Positions 1 to 9,440 of a DNA stretch of 64,000 nt are shown here, in pieces. The notes beneath the pieces were generated by a model. That model was not told the origin of the DNA, made no database searches, and was given only the letters and a program-made list of their open reading frames with translations. Source of the stretch: Ascarosepion bandense (Eukaryota > Mollusca > Cephalopoda > Sepiida > Sepiidae); assembly GCA_037127315.1 (NCBI GenBank), contig JBBBDQ010000346.1, forward strand, positions 4,901,001-4,965,000, read 5' to 3'. The position numbers and the translations under genes are program-made. The stretch's first letter is position 1. Every line of letters begins with the position of its first letter.

Positions 1-161
1 TCTCTTTATCTGTCTGTATGTCCTTTATACAAATCTACAATTTTTATCCAATTCTCACCAAATTTCACACAAATATTGTTTAGGCTGAGTCTGAGCTACA
101 GGACCATGGATTAGTTTTAAAGCTTTCATTACACCCGAGCAACGCCAGGTTATACTGCTAA
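1..161 (+). mobile_element. Helitron 3' end (truncated by window edge)
   Basis: The stretch matches the 3' part of three complete Helitron copies further on. It includes the conserved ACCCGAGCAACGCC block and ends TACTGCTAA followed by T. A short GC-rich stem-loop just before a terminal CTRR, inserted ahead of a T, is the Helitron 3' hallmark; here CTRR is CTAA. The 5' part lies outside the window. No Rep/helicase coding sequence is visible, so this is probably non-autonomous. Confidence 0.7.
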
Positions 162-710
162 TCGATTATATGAGAAAATCTATTTGTTACTATTATTTTT
201 GTTGTTAAAGATTGATTATTCTGAACAAGTACAAAGTTTATAAAAGAGATTTTTTTGTCCGTGCAGCGATAAATTGCACTTTGCACGAGAAGAAAAACAT
301 ACAGAATTTATATTATAAAAAATGTATATCCGTCAAAAAACATTTCTGTCAGTTATTTTGCAATAGAACATACTAAAAAATGGCAAAGATAATAATCCAA
401 TCACATTGCAGTTGGTTGAACTTGAATAATCTGAACAGAATTCTTTCCCTTAATTAATTTCTTTCGCTGTATCTATTCAGCTGCAATCCACGCGACACTA
501 GATATGTTTCTCTTTATTAAGCATACATTTTACCGAATCAAAAACGGGAAACTAGACGTGCTACAACACAAAAGCGAATGGCGACAAAAACCCTATCGAT
601 GACGGTTGTTTTGTGTCTATCTTACGAGTGTCGGCGAAAAAAAAAGAGGTATCATTTTTTTCTATATCAAGTACAATTTTATGGAAAAACATGTCGATTT
701 GAACAATATA
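162..710. other. No gene seen
   Basis: AT-rich sequence without a credible reading frame, tRNA-like sequence or repeat shared with the rest of the window that I could recognise. Confidence 0.5.
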
Positions 711-837
711 GTTTTCGTATGATACGTTTCGTTTTTTAGGACTTCATCAGACGAAACTGATTGTTAACAAATTTGTGCATACAACATAAACTTTTAACTG
801 ATGAAGTCCTAAAGAAAGAAACGCGTTGTACGAAAAC
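711..837. repeat. 40 bp inverted repeat with CTGATGA/GAAAC motifs
   Basis: Arms at 711-750 and 798-837 are inverted copies with a few mismatches around a 47 nt loop. The right arm reads CTGATGAAGTCC, then GAAACGCGTTGTA. CTGATGA followed by GAAAC resembles the core of a hammerhead ribozyme, which Penelope-like elements often carry, but stem II pairs poorly here. It is best described as a fold-back remnant, possibly of a Penelope-like terminus. Confidence 0.45.
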
Positions 838-975
838 ATTTCCACTTTATCATAATATTTTACTGAAATTTTATAGACAGGAAATATATTTGTTATTAGT
901 CTTGTATATCAGCATTTGAAAACCTGGCTTTAAGATATTGACTAATCGTAGGGTGTAGATTGAAATGTAAGAGAA

Positions 976-994
976 CCCCCCCCCACACACACAC

Positions 995-1041
<47 letters not shown>
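976..1041. repeat. (C)n(CA)n(TA)n(T)n compound microsatellite
   Basis: Runs of C, CA, TA and T follow one another directly. The tract precedes a sequence matching the 3' end of the APE-type LINE family, so it may mark a retrotransposon junction. Confidence 0.9.
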
Positions 1042-1042
<1 letters not shown>

Positions 1043-1935
1043 GGCGGTAACGCCACTGATGCGCAGGGGGCTACGTAAGGGTAAAAAGAATGGAAGAGAA
1101 AAAGCCGGAAACCACATTCTAAACAGGGAACAAGGGATGAGCCTCTTCACCTGTTCAATAGATGAGGGTGGAGTGTGAACCGGGCGATAGTTTAGTCTAT
1201 CTACTCCAATTGAAAAAAAAAAAAAAAAATAATAAAAAAGGAAAAGAGTGAAAAGATTGGAAAAGAGAAAACCGGAAACCGCATCCTAAACAGGAAACAA
1301 GGGATGAGCCTCTTCACCCGTTCAATAGATGAGGGTGGAGTGTGAACCGGGCGATAGTTTAGTCTATCTACTCCAATTAAAAAAAAAATAATAATAAAAA
1401 AGGAAAAGAGTGAAAAGATTGGAAAAGAGAAAACCGGAAACCGCATCCTAAACAGGAAACAAGGGATGAGCCTCTTCACCCGTTCAATAGATGAGGGTGG
1501 AGTGTGAACCGGGCGATAGTTTAGTCTATCTACTCCAATTAAAAAAAAAATAATAATAAAAAAGGAAAAGAGTGAAAAGATTGGAAAAGAGAAAACCGGA
1601 AACCGCATCCTAAACAGGAAACAAGTGATGAGCCTCTTCACCCGTTCAATAGATGAGGGTGGAGTGTGAACCGGGCGATAGTTTAGTCTATCTACTCTAA
1701 TTGAAAAAATAATAATAAAGGAAAAGAGTGAAAAGATTGGAAAAGAGAAAACCGGAAACCGCATCCTAAACAGGAAACAAGGGATGGGCCTCTTCACCCG
1801 TTCAATAGATGTGGGTGGAGTGTGAACCGGGCGATAGTTTAGTCTATCTACTCCAATTGAAAAAAAAATAATAAAGGAAAAGAGTGAAAAGATTGGAAAA
1901 GAGAAAACCGGAAACCGCATCCTAAACAGGAAACA
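1036..1935. repeat. Minisatellite of ~160 bp units derived from a LINE 3' region
   Basis: About five units repeat with starts near 1104, 1271, 1433, 1595, 1751 and 1907, giving periods of 167, 162, 162, 156 and 156. The differences lie mainly in an internal A-rich run. The leader AAGGCGGTAACGCCACTGATG with GCAGGGGGCTAC recurs at about 14,090 beside the 3' end of an APE-type LINE, so the array probably grew from that LINE's 3' untranslated region. The unit has no stop on the minus strand, which produces a 239-residue repetitive frame that is not a gene. Confidence 0.85.
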
Positions 1936-1949
1936 AGGGATATATAAAT

Positions 1950-2276
1950 TAAACTATAACTATACTCGTATCGAAAGACTTTCTAAGAATCTACGAAGAA
2001 GGGAAAAAACAGTTTTAAAAAAGAAAGAGCTAAGTACATGAGCGTCAGTCAAAAGGGTTCGGACCGAGTTAGCACGTAGCCTAAAAAACCCTAAACGGAT
2101 CGTCAGGGAAAGCTGGCTCTCCTTGACGATCCGTTTAGGTGAAACCTAGGTAGGTTCGTCTGGCTTATTATGTACTATATATATATAACTTTCAGTCAAC
2201 ACTTCATCAGAGAATACCGTTGGAAACGCAATAAAAGTATTTACAAATTCTGTAATATTAAATAATCCATATTTAT
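1950..2276. other. Unassigned stretch with a hairpin at 2090-2139
   Basis: No gene is recognised. The notable structure is an inverted repeat: CCTAAACGGATCGTCA at about 2090 is repeated as its reverse complement ending at 2139, with a spacer of roughly 15-18 bases. It is followed by a short TA tract near 2178. Confidence 0.6.
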
Positions 2277-2283
2277 CTTTCTC

Positions 2284-2324
<41 letters not shown>
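2277..2324. repeat. (TCTG)n(TC)n microsatellite
   Basis: Repeats of TCTG pass directly into repeats of TC. Confidence 0.9.
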
Positions 2325-2341
2325 ATCGACATATAAATATA

Positions 2342-2560
2342 TTGTTTGAACATTATTTTTATAGATATTCGTATTTGAGTGGATATTTCATTTTTTTCCG
2401 GCTACCTCTAAATAGATACTAGTAGACATCAATAGCTCTGAAGCGTCTTATCTGCTCGACCACGAACAATTTCACAGTAGAAAGAGCCGAATTAAGCCTT
2501 ATAAACACAACTTTTCGATTTCTCGTAAATACCTATGTCTGCAATCAGCACTGTATCGTC
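2342..2560. repeat. Decayed copy of the 52.0-52.4 kb repeat
   Basis: GTTTGAACATTATTTTTA, ATTCGTATTTGAGTGGATAT and, later, GCTCGACCACGAA match in order the repeat at 52,020-52,330, including the region that holds the tRNA-like sequence there. The tRNA fold itself is lost in this copy. This shows the 52 kb tRNA-like sequence belongs to an interspersed family. Confidence 0.5.
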
Positions 2561-2779
2561 TACTTACAGTATGTTATTCAAGTTGGGGCCTCCGATGACA
2601 AATCATGGCAAAAGATTTAGGGTCCTCAAAATAGTCTCGTTGTACAAGTTGAAAAGACACATCTTAGTCTTACGCCCCTTTTCATCTTTTTATATTTGCT
2701 GACTTCGTTACCTGTCCGTATGCAGACATACGTTTGCTGCCAGTAGAGAAAATGCTAAATTTTCCTCCTCTCTTATTCG

Positions 2780-2926
2780 AGGGTTTCGGGAGTAGAGGCT
2801 CTAACTGACACCAAGTCAATCGAGTTTCGATCCCGGCTTTAAGCAAGTGGATGTCTAGCCACACGGATCAGCTGAGATACAGCGATACAGGTTTGTATGT
2901 GGATTACTAATAATATATATATATAT
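2780..2926 (+). mobile_element. tRNA-derived SINE, family 2, with (TA)n tail
   Basis: A head with GACACCAAGTC and GTTTCGATCCCGGC (a box-B-like T-arm) is followed by the body AAGCAAGTGGATGTCTAGC and ATACAGCGATACAGG, and ends in (TA)n. The same arrangement occurs at 7,186, 40,300 (minus), 50,391 and 50,575 (minus). The gene-internal pol III boxes and simple-repeat tail make it a SINE. A TA-targeting transposon begins exactly in its tail. Confidence 0.65.
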
Positions 2927-3422
2927 AGTGTGAGTCAAAATTATGTTAACAGTTGCTGCTGTAATTGGCCCGTATTTCTTTACAACCCCAACAATGACTG
3001 CAAATGCTTATATGAAATCGCTGCCAAATTTGCCATTGTTAAAATACACCTACAAATCAGACAAGCTGGGTATTTCTAACAGAATGGTGCACGTCCTTAT
3101 TTTGGGCGTATGGTTCGCACTTGTCTTGGTGAAAGGCTGACCATTGGCATGGTCATCAAACTTTCCTGACTTCTGGTTATGGCGTATGATAAAGGATCGC
3201 GTATATAGCAAAAAAGTTAGAGATATCGAAGAACTCAAGGATAGAAGAATAGGGTGTAATATCAAATATTCCCGATGAAATGTGTGTCAAGGCACTTAAT
3301 TGTACTGCTGATCGCTGGTTTTTAGGGCATCAATCGTGCTGATGGACGGGTGGAAACTGTTTAGTAAACTCAGAGTAAATGATTCCTCTCATACTAATGT
3401 TAACATAATTTTGACTCACACT
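2927..3422 (+). mobile_element. Degenerate Tc1/mariner-type transposon with 24 bp TIRs
   Basis: Bases 2927-2950 and 3399-3422 are perfect 24 bp inverted repeats beginning AGTGTGAGTCAAAA. Inside, plus-strand frames give VIGPYFFTTPTMTANAYM, then NFPDFWLWRMIKDRVYSKK and VRDIEELK. These resemble the end of a Tc/mariner DDE transposase, whose usual form is a V-IGP-FF segment followed by SPDLTP-DFFLWG and KDRVY. Frameshifts and an internal deletion (496 bp in all, against roughly 1.3 kb for a full element) leave it inactive. Copies of the TIR motif recur just downstream at 3430-3480. Confidence 0.7.
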
Positions 3423-3483
3423 CTCATGCTAGTTTTAACATAGTTTTGACCCAGTCTCTCATACTTGTGTTAACATAATTTTT
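3423..3483. repeat. Tandem transposon-terminus fragments
   Basis: Two more degraded copies of the CTCATAC/GTTAACATAATTTTGAC(TC)AC terminal sequence follow the element at 2927-3422. Another lies beyond the SINE at about 3,795, so the SINE appears to have inserted into a small array of termini. Confidence 0.55.
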
Positions 3484-3787
3484 GTGCGTTGTGGTGCAAT
3501 GGATATCGAGTCGGAACGACAACTCGGGGAGCCGAGTTCGAATGCTAGTTGAATTCCTTGCATTCACTTACGCACAAATACCCTTGGGAAAGGTTTTAAT
3601 CAGTCTCTTCCCTCCAGTTATGGGTTAGATAATAGGACAGATTGGGTTCCATAGCCTTGATTGGCAACCTGTCTACCACAGAAAGCAATGGCAACCTACT
3701 GCGGGATAACCTTCTGCCCAGTCAGTCATGTCTCTTTCGAGACATGATCACCCAAAGCGTGTTTCACGTATGGCACCTAACTGAATC
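3484..3787 (+). mobile_element. tRNA-derived SINE, family 1 (full length)
   Basis: This is the commonest repeat in the window. The head GTGCGTTGTGGTGCAATGGA supplies an A-box-like element (TGGTGCARTGG) and GAGTTCGAA supplies a B-box-like one. The conserved body holds CTCTTCCCTCCAGTTATGGG, GCAATGGCAACCTACTGCGG and the self-complementary TCTCTTTCGAGACATGA, and the 3' end reads GGCACYTAACTGACTGAC. Internal pol III signals plus a ~300 bp length indicate a tRNA-derived SINE, resembling the octopus OR-type families described in the literature; that family name is from memory. Dispersed copies occur on both strands. Confidence 0.85.
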
Positions 3788-3830
3788 TTATAATAGTGCT
3801 AACATAATTTGTCTGACACTATATACACTC

Positions 3831-3831
3831 A

Positions 3832-3896
<65 letters not shown>
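3831..3896. repeat. (CA)n(TA)n microsatellite
   Basis: A CA run changes to a TA run just downstream of the SINE and transposon-terminus sequence. Confidence 0.9.
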
Positions 3897-3899
<3 letters not shown>

Positions 3900-4369
3900 G
3901 CACCTGATGATTGCATAGAGTATGGACCACCGAGTCATACTATTGACATAGTATAATATATATATATATATATACCCGAGGCATAAACAAATTAAAGAGT
4001 GATGTATTACTCAAAACAACTGATATGAGTCTTGCTGACTCCGAGAAAAGGCATTCAGCCAAGGACTTGAATAAAATGGCATCTAGCGAACATATTTTTC
4101 CATTTCCGAAATCCCAAGTGGTTAAATGTATTGATGACCACTAACGGATTTGAAACAGTGCCAACAGCTTTATATATTTATGGAAGACAGATGAACGTCT
4201 TGTAACTGAAGTTTTGAGATATGATTTTGTTACTATAAACTCTGTGTATAAGTTTAATTTTTTTTATCCAATTGCTTATTTACTGTCTGTACTGCTTATT
4301 TAACGGTAGAAGAATATAAAAAAAAACGACCCGTGATAAAAAAAGAAATGCAAATAAATAAAACTACAT

Positions 4370-4670
4370 GTGCGTTGTGGGGCAGCGGATATCGTATTGA
4401 AACGGGAACTTGGGAGGCCGAGTTCGAATTCTAATTGAATTCCTTGCATTCATTTACACGCAAATACAATTAATAAAGGTAATCCCTCTCTTTCCTCCAG
4501 TTATAGGTTAAATAACAGGACAGATGGAGTTCTATAGCCTTGGCTGGCAAATATTCTCCAGTAGAAAGTAATGGTAAACTACTACGGGATAATCTACTCA
4601 GTCAGTTATGTCTCTTTCAAGACATGATCGCCCAAGCGTGTATCACCTATGGCACTTAACTGGCTGACTC
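4370..4670 (+). mobile_element. tRNA-derived SINE, family 1
   Basis: Full-length copy from TGCGTTGTGGGGCAGCGGAT through GAGTTCGAATTC to GGCACTTAACTGGCTGACTC, moderately diverged from the 3,484 copy. Confidence 0.85.
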
Positions 4671-4850
4671 AATCATTAATAATAATAGCAAAAAATTTGG
4701 TAGATAAAAATTATTATTTCCACCTCTGGGTGATAAAAATAATACAATTTGATGGAACACTAACGGATACAAAATATTGCTTCAAGATATGAAAATTTAA
4801 ATGATACTTGCTGGTGAGCTTTTGTAGCCTAATCAGCAATTTGTTTTGTC

Positions 4851-4930
4851 ATTTAGAGAGACTCAAGTTCATTTAGAGAGACTCAAGTTCATTTAGAGAG
4901 ACTCAAGTTCATTTAGAGAGACTCAAGTTC
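4851..4930. repeat. Four 20 bp tandem repeats
   Basis: ATTTAGAGAGACTCAAGTTC is repeated four times without a mismatch, so the expansion is recent. It is not a CRISPR, because there are no spacers. Confidence 0.95.
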
Positions 4931-5094
4931 AATTATTATTGTTAACTTATTCTTTCGGCAAGACGTCCAAAAACGATAAATAATACTTAGACTAGATCTT
5001 GATTGAAAAAAATGTTCCATTTATCTTCTCTGAGATAAGGTAGGATTTTTTATTCTTTAAACTGTTCGGATTATTTTCCTCATCTTTATTGCCA

Positions 5095-5560
5095 TGTTTA
5101 CGACGTTTCGACCGTTGTACGCTCCGGCCTTTTTCAATAAGACAATTTCAACAGAACCATTTATTTTGATCAATGGAGTATATAATTCTCGTTTCATGTG
5201 CGATGCTACTTCCGGACATATTGCCCAGTGGATATAAACAATGATTTTTTTCTAGTGACTTAACCCAAACAGCTGTGAGTTCAATACCTGGCTACAGTAG
5301 TGGGGAACAAATAACTTAGAATGTTGAGTTAAAGGGAGATAACTACATAGTATCAAGAAGTGGCATCACACATGGAATGAGAATGATGCACCCCAGTGAT
5401 CGAAATAAAGGGTTTGGTTCAAAATTCTCAACACCTAAAGAAGGCCGGAGCATAAAATGGCCGAAACGTTGTACCCATGGTAATAAAGACTTTATTGTGA
5501 TATTTCTTTTGTCTTTTCTTAAATCATGCTCTTTTCTAAGTGTTCCAAAATATCAAAACA
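5095..5560. repeat. Unclassified repeat with GGCC...GGCCGAAACGTTGT motif
   Basis: At 5,250-5,500 the order AGCTGTGAGTTCAATACCTGG, GTTGAGTTAAAGGGAGAT, AAATAAAGGGTT, AAGGCCGGAGC and GGCCGAAACGTTGTA matches the repeat at 52,600-52,830. An inverted, shorter copy of the final segment lies at 5,098-5,150. The conserved end can fold GGCC against GGCC and is followed by GAAACG, which resembles a hammerhead-ribozyme half. I cannot assign the family. Confidence 0.5.
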
Positions 5561-5949
5561 TATAATAATTATCCGTGTGCATTTTTTTCTATATTCTGTC
5601 CTATCTTTAGCGGGAAAGAAGGGGAATCATCTTAAGTTGTTAAGTTTATGAGTAATTACAACCGTTTGTCCTTTTAATAATAATTTTTGCAAATAAAATA
5701 TTAATCTGCATTTAAAAAAATTCAGTTCCTGAGCAAAATATTCTGTTTTATTAGTCAGTTTCGTTTTATTACATTGCAATCTTTTATTTTTTCAAGCCTT
5801 TAATGTAAGGCACTCAGATAACTTTGTCTATTAAGTGATCATCTTGTTCAAGTTGCTTTTTAAATTGGCTATGTGGTCTTTGTGGAGCAAGTAGGTACTC
5901 AGTACACATTCGGTAGCTAACAAGCAACAAAGGTAGCTATACTTGATTA

Positions 5950-6500
5950 AGTGCTTTCCATTGACGAAATGTGGGTCATGTATGATACTCCCAAGCGGTC
6001 CAGTCTTAGGTTGTCATCATCAGACCCTGTGCTTCACAGCAAAAGACGAGCTGTACACGAAGATCAGGCATGATCATGTTCTGTATCTGATGAACGAGTC
6101 AGCCAGTGGTGTGCTATCAACTGCTACCAACAGGCTACAAAATCAACAAGCACTGAAACAGAAGGAGACAGCATTGGTTAATGCCAAGCCTCCTGTGGAA
6201 CGGGTGACCAGGGATACCTTACAGCGACTTTGAGAGACACTGTTCAATCTACCTTACTCAACGGACTTTGTGCCAATGGATTACCATCTCTTTCTTTCCC
6301 TGGACAACTGCCTTCGTGGGAAATCTATCGCTATTGAAGCTAAATTTCGGCAGCTCACACACAGATTTCTTTGCACCAAACACCTGATTTTTACTACAGG
6401 GCATGGCGCATTTGACAAAACGTTCTGGATTCCGATGATAATTACTTTAAGAACTAACGATATGTCAAAGTTTCAGTATATCTTTTTTTTGTAATAACTA
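5950..6500 (+). pseudogene. Mos1-like mariner transposase remnant
   Basis: Across shifting frames the sequence reads DEMWVMYDTPKRSS, then NRLQNQQALKQKETALVN, VERVTRDTLQRL, LPYSTDFVPMDYHLF, LSLDNCLRGKSI and a terminal helix-rich stretch. These follow the order of the catalytic half of a mariner transposase (DEKW-LYDN, ARPHVA--T--TL, YSPDLAP-DYHLF-SL-N-L-GK). The DEMW and final D (usually HPPYSPDLAPTDYH) regions are recognisable, but frameshifts, an in-frame stop after TLQRL and loss of the HDNA motif show it is dead. The N-terminal DNA-binding half and TIRs were not found. Confidence 0.7.
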
Positions 6501-6607
6501 AACAACAGCAGACGTTTTTGTTTGTTCGATAGTTTTCGAAGAAGGTTTTTTCCCTTGATTCGATAGTTTTCGAGGAAGGTCTTCGGGAAGAGGATAATTA
6601 TAATCTC

Positions 6608-6609
<2 letters not shown>

Positions 6610-6662
<53 letters not shown>

Positions 6663-6967
6663 TAATGTGGTGAAATTTATCACTTGTATATTATAACAGG
6701 AGTAATTAATGAATAGTTAAGATACCATTGAATTTCTAATGAATAGAATGAGAACGGATTAATTAAACGTCTCATTGGCTTCTATTATAATTATAATCTC
6801 GTATATATATATATATATATATATATGATTAATGTGGTGAAATTTATCACTTGTATATTATAACAGGAGTAATTAATGAATAGTTAAGATACCATTGAAT
6901 TTCTAATGAATAGAATGAGAACGGATTAATTAAACGTCTCATTGGCTTCTATTATAATTATAATCTC

Positions 6968-7012
<45 letters not shown>

Positions 7013-7146
7013 TAATGTGGTGAAATTTATCACTTGTATATTATAACAGGAGTAATTAATGAATAGTTAAGATACCATTGAATTTCTAATGAATAGAATG
7101 AGAACGGATTAATTAAACGTCTCATTGGCTTCTATTATAATTATAA

Positions 7147-7185
<39 letters not shown>
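6610..7185. repeat. Tandem repeat: three ~147 bp units separated by (TA)n
   Basis: Units starting GATTAATGTGGTGAAATTTA at 6660, 6827 and 7010 are nearly identical and run to CTTCTATTATAATTATAATCTC. Each is followed by a (TA)n tract of different length, so periods are 167 and 183. Near identity of the units and variable TA runs suggest recent unequal exchange or slippage. Confidence 0.9.
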
Positions 7186-7188
<3 letters not shown>

Positions 7189-7306
7189 GAGGTAGAATGG
7201 CCGACTGACGCCATTTCGGTCGGATTTCAATCCTGGGTAAAAAGCAATCTGATATTTAATGGTACGGATGAGCTGTGATACAGCGAAACAGATCTGTCTG
7301 CGGATG
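7186..7306 (+). mobile_element. tRNA-derived SINE, family 2 (decayed)
   Basis: The head includes GACGCCATTTCGGTCGGATTT and CAATCCTGG, followed by GATGAGCTGTGATACAGCG and AAACAGATCTGTCTG, as in the other family-2 copies. It lies directly after the last (TA)n of the tandem array and has lost its own tail. Confidence 0.55.
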
Positions 7307-7449
7307 ACTATTTATGCTCTCACACCCTGATTGAGCACTCTGGATGAATGGTAGACATTGAAAAACAGTAACTACTCTGCTACGCATCGCTCATTCAGTA
7401 TTGAATTACAGCAATCTGGCTATTGGGCGTGTATAATAATAATACTATA

Positions 7450-7829
7450 ATAATAATAGTAAACGGAATGGAATTCCACAAGCGGGAAGTGCGAGAGAAG
7501 AAGCTCTCGGAGAAAAATTTCCGTTTACAATTTATTGGTTTCAATCTTGTGGCTTGAGTAAATTCAAGTATGGGTGTACCAGTGAGCTAAGTTTATCTGA
7601 ACAGAGGCCGTGAAAGTATTTGTAGAAGAGACACAGGGAAGCCACATTGCGCCGGTGAGAAAGTGACTGTATATGAGCCGCCAAGTCAGGATCGATCACA
7701 TTACAGATTCTTCGTTGGATTTTGTCAAGGACCCCTAGGTAGATAGCAGGAGCAACCGACCAGATATGGCAGAAGTATTCAATGCACGGGCGGATGGTAG
7801 ATCTAAACTTATTTATAAATGGAACTTTG

Positions 7830-7876
<47 letters not shown>

Positions 7877-8880
7877 CCGTTACCTATAGACTCCGAAACG
7901 GCCGAACCAATTTGCTTAAAAATTTACACAGTTGTACTATAAGCGTCTGTCAGTGTTTGTAGCTAGGTTTTGTGTCGAGATACCCCCGATAAATATCGAA
8001 AATCGATAATCGAAAAAATCGGGTTATAGAAGGAGTGGTCCTATTTTTGATCAAATTTGATACACTCATAGACAAATACATAAGAAACGATATTCAGAAG
8101 TTTCAAGGTTGCAGTTCTTACAATAGTGCAGAAAATTTGATATCAATACCAGGAAACCAAAATTTGATTTACATCAATTCATTTTTCTTTCGGTCTACGG
8201 TTTCGCTTTAACTGGAAACAACTATTGCTTTTTAGTCTTTCGTGCCAACGTCCAAAGAGTCTGAGTTCCAGGACCATGGATTAGTTTTAAAGCTTTCATT
8301 ACACCCGAGCAACGTCAGGCTGTACTGCTAGTTTGTATATGTGCAGGATTGTTTCTGACGGGAAAAACTTCCTAGCCCTACACAGAGAGACCGACCTTCT
8401 TAGCAGCGGATTTAACGATGGATTCTGTATAGTCGTTCCACTTGATGTCTGTTGCGAGAGTTACCCCGAGGAGGCGCAGTGTTTTGCTTTCTGGGAGTTT
8501 AGCCTGATCCATGCTAATGTGGGTTAGAAGCGATTGCCTGTAATGATTAATAAATAGCAGCTTCGTTTTGGAAGCATTAAAATTCGCGAACCATTTCTTA
8601 CCCCAGTCTGCCACGGATTGAGGTCCTTTTCTAGCTAGGTAACGAGGTTTGCTTTGTTAGCTTCGGCATATTTTTGATCGAGAGTAAACCTTTGTCTCGT
8701 CAGCGTATATGACTACTTGAGATCTTATTACATCGGAGAGATCGTTAATGTAGATAAGGACAAGTATAGTACCTAGAATAGAGCCTTGAGGGACACCCAC
8801 GTTCGTATAAAAATATTGGGAGGCATGTCCATTCAATATTACCTTCATTGTGCGAAATAAAATAGGATAGTTATTCATTT
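7450..8880 (-). pseudogene. APE-type LINE reverse transcriptase fragment, split by a Helitron
   Basis: On the minus strand 8,878-8,657 encodes GVPQGSILGT with IYINDLSDVI and VIYADETKVYSRSK (the normally catalytic YADD is YADE). Next, 8,614-8,378 gives ADWGKKWFANFNASKTKLL and LRLLGVTLATDIKWNDY. After the Helitron at 7,802-8,331 it continues as STIRPCIEYFCHIW, SVAPAIYLGVLDKIQRRICN, LSHRRNVASLCLFYKYFHG and ASSLALPACGIPF. The order is typical of CR1/L2/Jockey-group reverse transcriptases, thumb to C-terminus. Stops and frameshifts mark it as a 5'-truncated pseudogene. Removing the Helitron joins HIYK to STIRP in frame. Confidence 0.8.
7802..8331 (+). mobile_element. Non-autonomous Helitron inserted in the LINE
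   Basis: The element begins TCTAAACTTATTTATAAATG after an A and ends CCCGAGCAACGTCAGGCTGT then ACTGCTAG before a T. TC at the 5' end, CTAG with a preceding short stem at the 3' end, insertion between A and T and no target duplication are Helitron hallmarks. It contains a (GT)n run, the block CTATAGACTCCGAAACGGCC shared by all copies, and no replication-helicase coding sequence. The 530 bp length and shared ends with 10,550-11,268, 12,263-13,039 and 46,075-46,601 define a family. Confidence 0.8.
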
Positions 8881-9094
8881 TTATTTTTTCATTTTGACTG
8901 TATAAGGATTAATGGTTTGAAAGAAAAATATAACCTCAAAAGAATAAAACAACATATTGTAAAGTTATTGAATGTTAGAAGCAGTATATAAGACAACGAA
9001 GAAATTGGAAGAGGTCACATTAAAAAAAGAAATTACAAAACGTTGGCGAGATCTAAAAAAAATAACAAAATAACAAAAGACCTTAAGAAATATC

Positions 9095-9440
9095 ACAGTT
9101 TTAAGGAAAAGCGTGGGACATAGATTAGAGCTTTGAGGGACACCCGCGTACGTGTGATAGTATTGAGAGGTATGTTCCTTCAATACTACCTTCATTGTGA
9201 GATCTGAAAGGAATGACTGGATTCGGTCAAACGACTGTCCAGTTATACCGTAGTCCAACAGCTTGCATAGAAGGCCAGCATCCCAGACTCTGTGAAACGC
9301 TTTGAAGGTGTCTAGGGTAATATTTCGGGTTTCGCCGTTCTTGTCGAACGCCTGGTGTATATACTCAGTGATGGTTTGTGAGCATATCAGCAGTAGACTT
9401 GGTGAAGCGAAAATCATACTGTTTGTCAGAGAAGGATCGC
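9095..9440 (-). pseudogene. APE-type LINE reverse transcriptase fragment
   Basis: Minus-strand frames read SDKQYDFRFTKSTADMLT, then after a frameshift ITEYIHQAFDKNGETRNITL, DTFKAFHRVWDAGLLCKL (motif A, in which the catalytic D of AFD is H), FDRIQSFLSDLTMKVVLKEH and YAGVPQSSNLCPTLF (motif B). It overlaps in content with the start of the fragment at 8,880, so it is a separate copy or a partial duplication and not a continuation. The intervening 8,880-9,095 has no recognisable RT. Confidence 0.75.

Noticed and set aside
1201..1920. 239-residue minus-strand frame of FPVFSFPIFSLFSF repeats
   Set aside because: It is the translation of the ~160 bp minisatellite, with one LINE 3'-derived unit repeated.
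4851..4930. Regular 20 bp repeat as a CRISPR-like array
   Set aside because: Units are directly adjacent with no spacers, and the DNA is eukaryotic.
6610..7185. Regularly spaced repeats as CRISPR or phage-like array
   Set aside because: The units are 147 bp and the intervals are only (TA)n.
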